Source: Ustilago trichophora
Lineage: Eukaryota > Basidiomycota > Ustilaginomycetes > Ustilaginales > Ustilaginaceae
DNA length: 64,000 bases
Assembly (NCBI GenBank): GCA_900323505.1
Contig: OOIN01000038.1
Coordinates: forward strand, 124,001-188,000
Reading direction: 5' to 3'
This document shows, in pieces, positions 59,811-64,000 of the stretch (positions are counted from its first letter, which is position 1; every line of letters starts with the position of its first letter). A model generated the notes under the pieces. The model saw nothing but the letters and a program-made list of their open reading frames with translations, made no database searches and had not been told where the DNA came from. The position numbers were made by a program, and so were the translations under genes.

Positions 59811-59946
59811 CGTACTGTACAGTCACACTTTTTGGAGCCGAACCTAATGCATCTCCTCTAAACAGCCTCCCACAGCACTGGATCGCGGGCGTTGTACAGC
59901 ACAGTTACCCGAAACCGAGCACAATGTACTGTACTGTACTGTGTAC
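59811..59946. repeat. Cluster of TACTGTAC words
   Basis: TACTGTAC at 59813 and an overlapping run TACTGTACTGTACTGTG at 59927-59943. Confidence 0.9.
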
Positions 59947-62900
59947 ACTTTGCACTAACTAGGTGCAAATTGCGCGCTGCGTGACACACTAGGGAAGAAG
60001 CGTATATGTGCACAGTACAGAAGAGTGCGCGTTCATACGCCGCTGGTCGAGTTCTGGACCTTCTTTGTGTTGCCTTTGTAGTGTAAAGAGTAATGTTCTG
60101 CACTGTAGACTATCGGAAATGGGATTCTCCCACGCGCTCTGAGTTGGATGCTGTCGAGTCTTGCGCTGATGTTATGGCTGCTACACTCTTGTCTGTCGAA
60201 GACGAAGCACTTCTCGATCTCAATTCTTCGGTACAGTGAGCAAGATGCATAGCAACACTCGACGAAACATTGTAACTTACTCGATCGACAACTCTAACAG
60301 GTCAAAAGTACTGTGCGGACTCGGGGCTTATCTCCTAACCCCGGACTCCCCATTCTTTAGAGCAAGCAAAACCCACTTTATCGTACAGCACACCATTCCT
60401 ATGTTTGCAATTCGTCGTCGAGTAGCGAGAAACATAGACCGCAGATTTGGATCTAGAACCACATCATTGTTGTTTTTTTTTTACATTTCATCAACAACCT
60501 TATCGGCAGGCAAGCTTCCGAGGTGGTCGAGTGGGGTACGATCGCATTCGCATCTCCATCGGCGAGAGCTTGGTGTACCCTTGCATCGCTCACTTTGCAC
60601 ATCAGCTTCTTCGGGGACTTTTTTTTTCCTATACTTGTTTTGATTTTCGTTTCTAAACTCACTTACAGTGACGTTAGCGTGGTAACGAAATGCAGTTTGC
60701 TTGGTGCCGAGAAGTGCCAAGATCGCAAAATTACACTCTGTAACAAGGATGCCGATTGGCCAGCGTAAAGTCGGCGGAAGAGCCGAAGAAATGAACAAAG
60801 AGGATGATGCCGGCTTCCGAATCAGAAAATGAAATTGACCGGTCTCACCAAAGTAGGAATAAAAAAGGCTGCAGCGGCGCGAAATAGTGCGTGGGCCGAC
60901 AAGATGTGAGACCGGGACTCGACGCCTTACAGTGTTGTTCATTTGGGCGGGTGGCACTCGGGCACGTGTCGTCGCTCCCACTACCGTGCTCTGCAGCGTA
61001 GCTATGAGCATCGATGACGGCTGTCACTCACATGTCAATGACGGGGCGTGCGTGCGAGAAAGCTGCTTGGAGAAGGAGTGTTGTCGGACGAGTCGTTCGG
61101 CATTGCGTATTTGCTGAGAGCCGGAATGTGACCAGCGATGATCTTCGGGACATGCTGCTGCTCGTCACCAAAGCCGGCTCTCATGGCATTGATGGAATAC
61201 CCTACAGTGTGGCGTCCTTCCAGGTCTCCGAGCTTATCCACCCGCATCCGTCTTGGCACCACCATCATTCATTCACACATCTCTTTCCGCAGGGCCAACA
61301 ACGAACCAGTTCCTTCGGAATACACTTTCGTCGGAAACCGGAGAAAATACATACACACACCAAGCCATCCAAGCGAAGTGCGGAACCCTCCTTCCGCCAA
61401 ATTTTTTTGCGAGGTGGCGACAAAACCCCAGCCGGTACATCGCTGTGTGAGGGCGGGATGGAAAATAGACGTGCATTTCCGCGGAAGGATATCTGATACA
61501 AGTATGGAAGAAGTGGAGCCAGGGTCATGACGGTCCACATGCTGCGGAGCGCAAACAAAGGCGGCAAATAAAAAAAAGTAAAAAAATGCGAGCTGACGTT
61601 TTGAGCATGCTGAAACCAGCCGAAGTGACCCGTCTGTTCGGCTTATGTTTCTGCTTGCTCGCTTTACTGCTCTTGGTAGTGAAGCTCGATTTACAGAGTA
61701 GCCGACTACGCCATTGCACAAGTTGGCGTTCACACTCAAACTTGATTTGAAACCAGATTGAGATGGTGAGAGTCGTTGCACGATGGAAGCGCTGGTTTGA
61801 AAGCCTCGTATGAGCAAACAGTGTGGCAAAACAAAATGTTCAAGTCTAACAATCCGAATTCTTCAGAAAAAAATTGCCGGTATCACGCGGCGGTAGACTG
61901 ACGTGGAGACAATGAGGCTGGGGTGGCTAATCCTGGCGTCCGTTCCTCTCTTCGTGAGTTTGTATTGCCAAGCGATGGGAAGGCTGCAGGCTACAGAATC
62001 GCGTCGCCAAAACCATTTTTTGCCGCGGCACCGCGGCAGCTAGCGTGAAATCCAAGTTGCAAGCTGCAGATTTTTATTTTCAAATGGCGCAAGTAAGCGA
62101 GACGGGGCTGGGCTGGACATTTGACATTTTTCTTTGCGTCTAGATCCTCCTTTACTCTCTCGAGGAAAAAGCCCTGTCTTGAACTCCGACCTGTCGCCAG
62201 ACCTGTCTCTCGATCTTGTGTGTGCATCTTGGCATCCGACGACGGCATACCTTATCAACACGTTTTTGCTTCTTCTCGCACTAGAACAACGACTTTAACA
62301 ATGCTATTGAGTTGTACTAGGCGCCAAAAAGAAAAAGAGGAATAGAGTCATCGTTGGTGGCAGAGAAGGCGGGACAACGATGCATGAAGCATTGCCAGAG
62401 CAGCGTGGAAGCGTTGATCCGCTCGTGGATGCCATGCTCGGGGCAGCAAAAAGTGTGACGCAGTCGAGCATTTGGAATTCCAGTCTAGCAATCAGCGTGA
62501 AACAAACCAAATTTGGCACTTTGACAGAGAGTCGAGCAAAGCCGCGCGGCCGCATCGCCGCTTTTTTTATTTTTATTTTTTTCCTCTTCTCACCACACAC
62601 CCTGCAGAGAAGACCGCGTGCTCCCTCGTGTCTCTTTTTTTTTCCTGGTTAAAAAAATGGCCGGCTTAGATGCCATTCCAGTCGCCTCCTCCTCGCGTGG
62701 AGGAGCTCCCCGGAAGCGCCTGCCGAGCAATGTTGATTCGCTCTCTTTGATCTATCCATCTCGCACACGAGCAAGCGACGTGAGACAAATCAACTCGACC
62801 CTCTTCGGCTTGAAGTGCAAGAATGTTTTAGCCAAGGCTGATTCGAGGGTACAGGATGGATGGATGTCTTTGCGATGCGATTGGACGGAATCGAGAAGAA

Positions 62901-63789
62901 AAGTAAAGCTTTGCTTCCGTCTCGGTGTGCTTCTCTTTGCTTTCGACCTGCGGCGCAAGACGGAGCGTGCTCTCCGTGGACCGATTGATCGGGTGCTAAG
63001 AAAGCCGGCTCGAGATGAAAGCAGGCATCTGTAAAGTACAGTTTTTTAGCCGGCTGTGCACATCGGCAGCAGCAGCAGCACGAGAGAGTGGCATCCAATT
63101 CGGGAGTCACAGAAGCCGTTTTGTTGGTGGATCGCTGTGGTTCCCGTCGAAAAACAAAAAGAAAATTCAACCTCCGCTTGCAGGTTTTTGCACGCATGCC
63201 ACGCTTTCTCCTCCCCTTCGCTCTCCGCTTTCTACTACGCCCTAGGCATGAATGCAGACTCGGCCATCGCGCTGCTCTTGGTGCAGCCGGTGCAGTGTTG
63301 CAGTGTCGCTCGTGTGGGTCAAGGTCTGGCGCCTGTCAGAATGTCATCCGTCGGCAGTCCCATCCATCAATCACGAGTCGTCCGTCGGGCTTCATGTGTC
63401 TCATCTCTCACTCCTTCTCTCTTCTCTGCTGTGCGTCCACTTTCTGTACATGTACGTAACTCAGACTCAGCTCCATGTACTCTAGAACGGCTTTCGGGTG
63501 TGTGTGAGGGGAGACAACGTGAACTCATACCGTTAAAAATAATTAAAGAAAAAAGAGTGCACCATTACCACTCCCTCCCTCCTTGCACCAAACAATACCG
63601 TAGTGAAGTGGAACAAGAATTCTCTTCGGCCGTCTCGTCCGTTTGTCGATTGAAGAAACAATACAGTGGTAGACAGAAACGTCGTGTCTCAACTCTCACT
63701 CCCTCTATCTTCTGTGTGTCGAAGCCGTCCGTCGAATGCGGGTTGGTGCCAATTTGCTTGTGCATGCGCTTGGCTCGCTCGCTCAAACC

Positions 63790-63821
<32 letters not shown>
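63790..63821. repeat. Poly(A) tract, 32 bp
   Basis: Uninterrupted A run near the window end. Confidence 0.95.
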
Positions 63822-63822
<1 letters not shown>

Positions 63823-64000
63823 ACTTTCTCGCCTCATTGCTCGCTTGAATCTTGGCCGGTCTCTCCGCCGTTTGATTTTCTTTTCTCTTTGGCTTCAACC
63901 TCCCCGCCCGCCGCCCCCCTCATATGCTAGCGTCGTCCTAGCGGCCATGCGTGACAAGAGGCCATGCCACGCCCCTTTCTTGGTTGTTATTGCCTCTGTC

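Larger units (their letters stand above)
58209..64000. other. Gene-poor end of the window; no convincing gene
   Basis: CPA2 3' flank and then 5.5 kb without recognised coding sequence. A minus-strand frame at 58463-58620 reads MNDDWCALAGPFHVDVLHRT and ends DDPLLMQQLLT; it has a protein-like composition and a possible CCAG acceptor before it, so it could be a terminal exon, but no upstream exons can be linked. Two long poly(A) runs and TACTGTAC copies at 58736, 59813 and 59927 occur. Confidence 0.5.

Noticed and set aside
61269..61829. 186-codon minus-strand frame near the window end
   Set aside because: No domain; overlaps several open frames on both strands.
1..64000. tRNA, rRNA and CRISPR search by eye
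   Set aside because: No sequence with paired A-box and B-box (GGTTCGANTCC) was found, no rRNA-like stretch, and no regularly spaced direct repeats.

Overview
This is a 64-kb piece of a eukaryotic nuclear genome, very probably a basidiomycete smut fungus (Ustilaginomycotina; inferred). The evidence is long, mostly intronless genes with C-ending codons, a few short introns with GTAAGT/GTGAGT donors and CTAAC/CTGAC-like branch sites, pyrimidine-rich leaders, and protein sequences that read as fungal. No operons, ribosomal RNA, tRNA or CRISPR array were seen.

Layout. (1) 1-4.6 kb: the central part of MCM4 on the minus strand. It stops being recognisable where a PIF/Harbinger-type DNA transposon begins. 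The element carries an intact DDE transposase gene and a damaged Myb/SANT partner gene. (2) 4.6-19.2 kb: a dense housekeeping block: CTR9 (Paf1 complex), RIB3 (riboflavin), CCT2 (TRiC chaperonin), a proteasome alpha-1 subunit, NOP56 (box C/D snoRNP) and a three-exon SH3-domain protein. (3) 19.2-36.4 kb: about 17 kb with no convincing gene. It holds a 795-bp terminal-inverted-repeat element with TA flanks, a second possible inverted-repeat island, long A/T homopolymers, hairpins, and many copies of the 8-mer TACTGTAC. The last 2 kb looks like the leader of the next gene. (4) 36.4-52.5 kb: a forkhead transcription factor, VTC4 (polyphosphate polymerase), the divergent 60S-biogenesis pair SDA1/DBP7, and a small four-exon Myb/SANT-like gene with a 13-nt microexon. 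(5) 52.5-64 kb: the large subunit of arginine-specific carbamoyl-phosphate synthase with a mitochondrial-type presequence, then about 5.8 kb of sequence without a clear gene.

The genes are mainly housekeeping functions: replication, transcription elongation, protein folding and degradation, ribosome and snoRNP assembly, phosphate storage, arginine and riboflavin synthesis. Four of them (NOP56, SDA1, DBP7 and, indirectly, CCT2) serve growth and ribosome production, and SDA1/DBP7 share one intergenic promoter. The most unusual material is the transposon/MCM4 junction, the TA-flanked repeat element near 20.8 kb, and the repeated TACTGTAC word. I see no self-evident new multi-gene system. Species, expression and gene functions in the gene-poor regions cannot be settled from the sequence alone.
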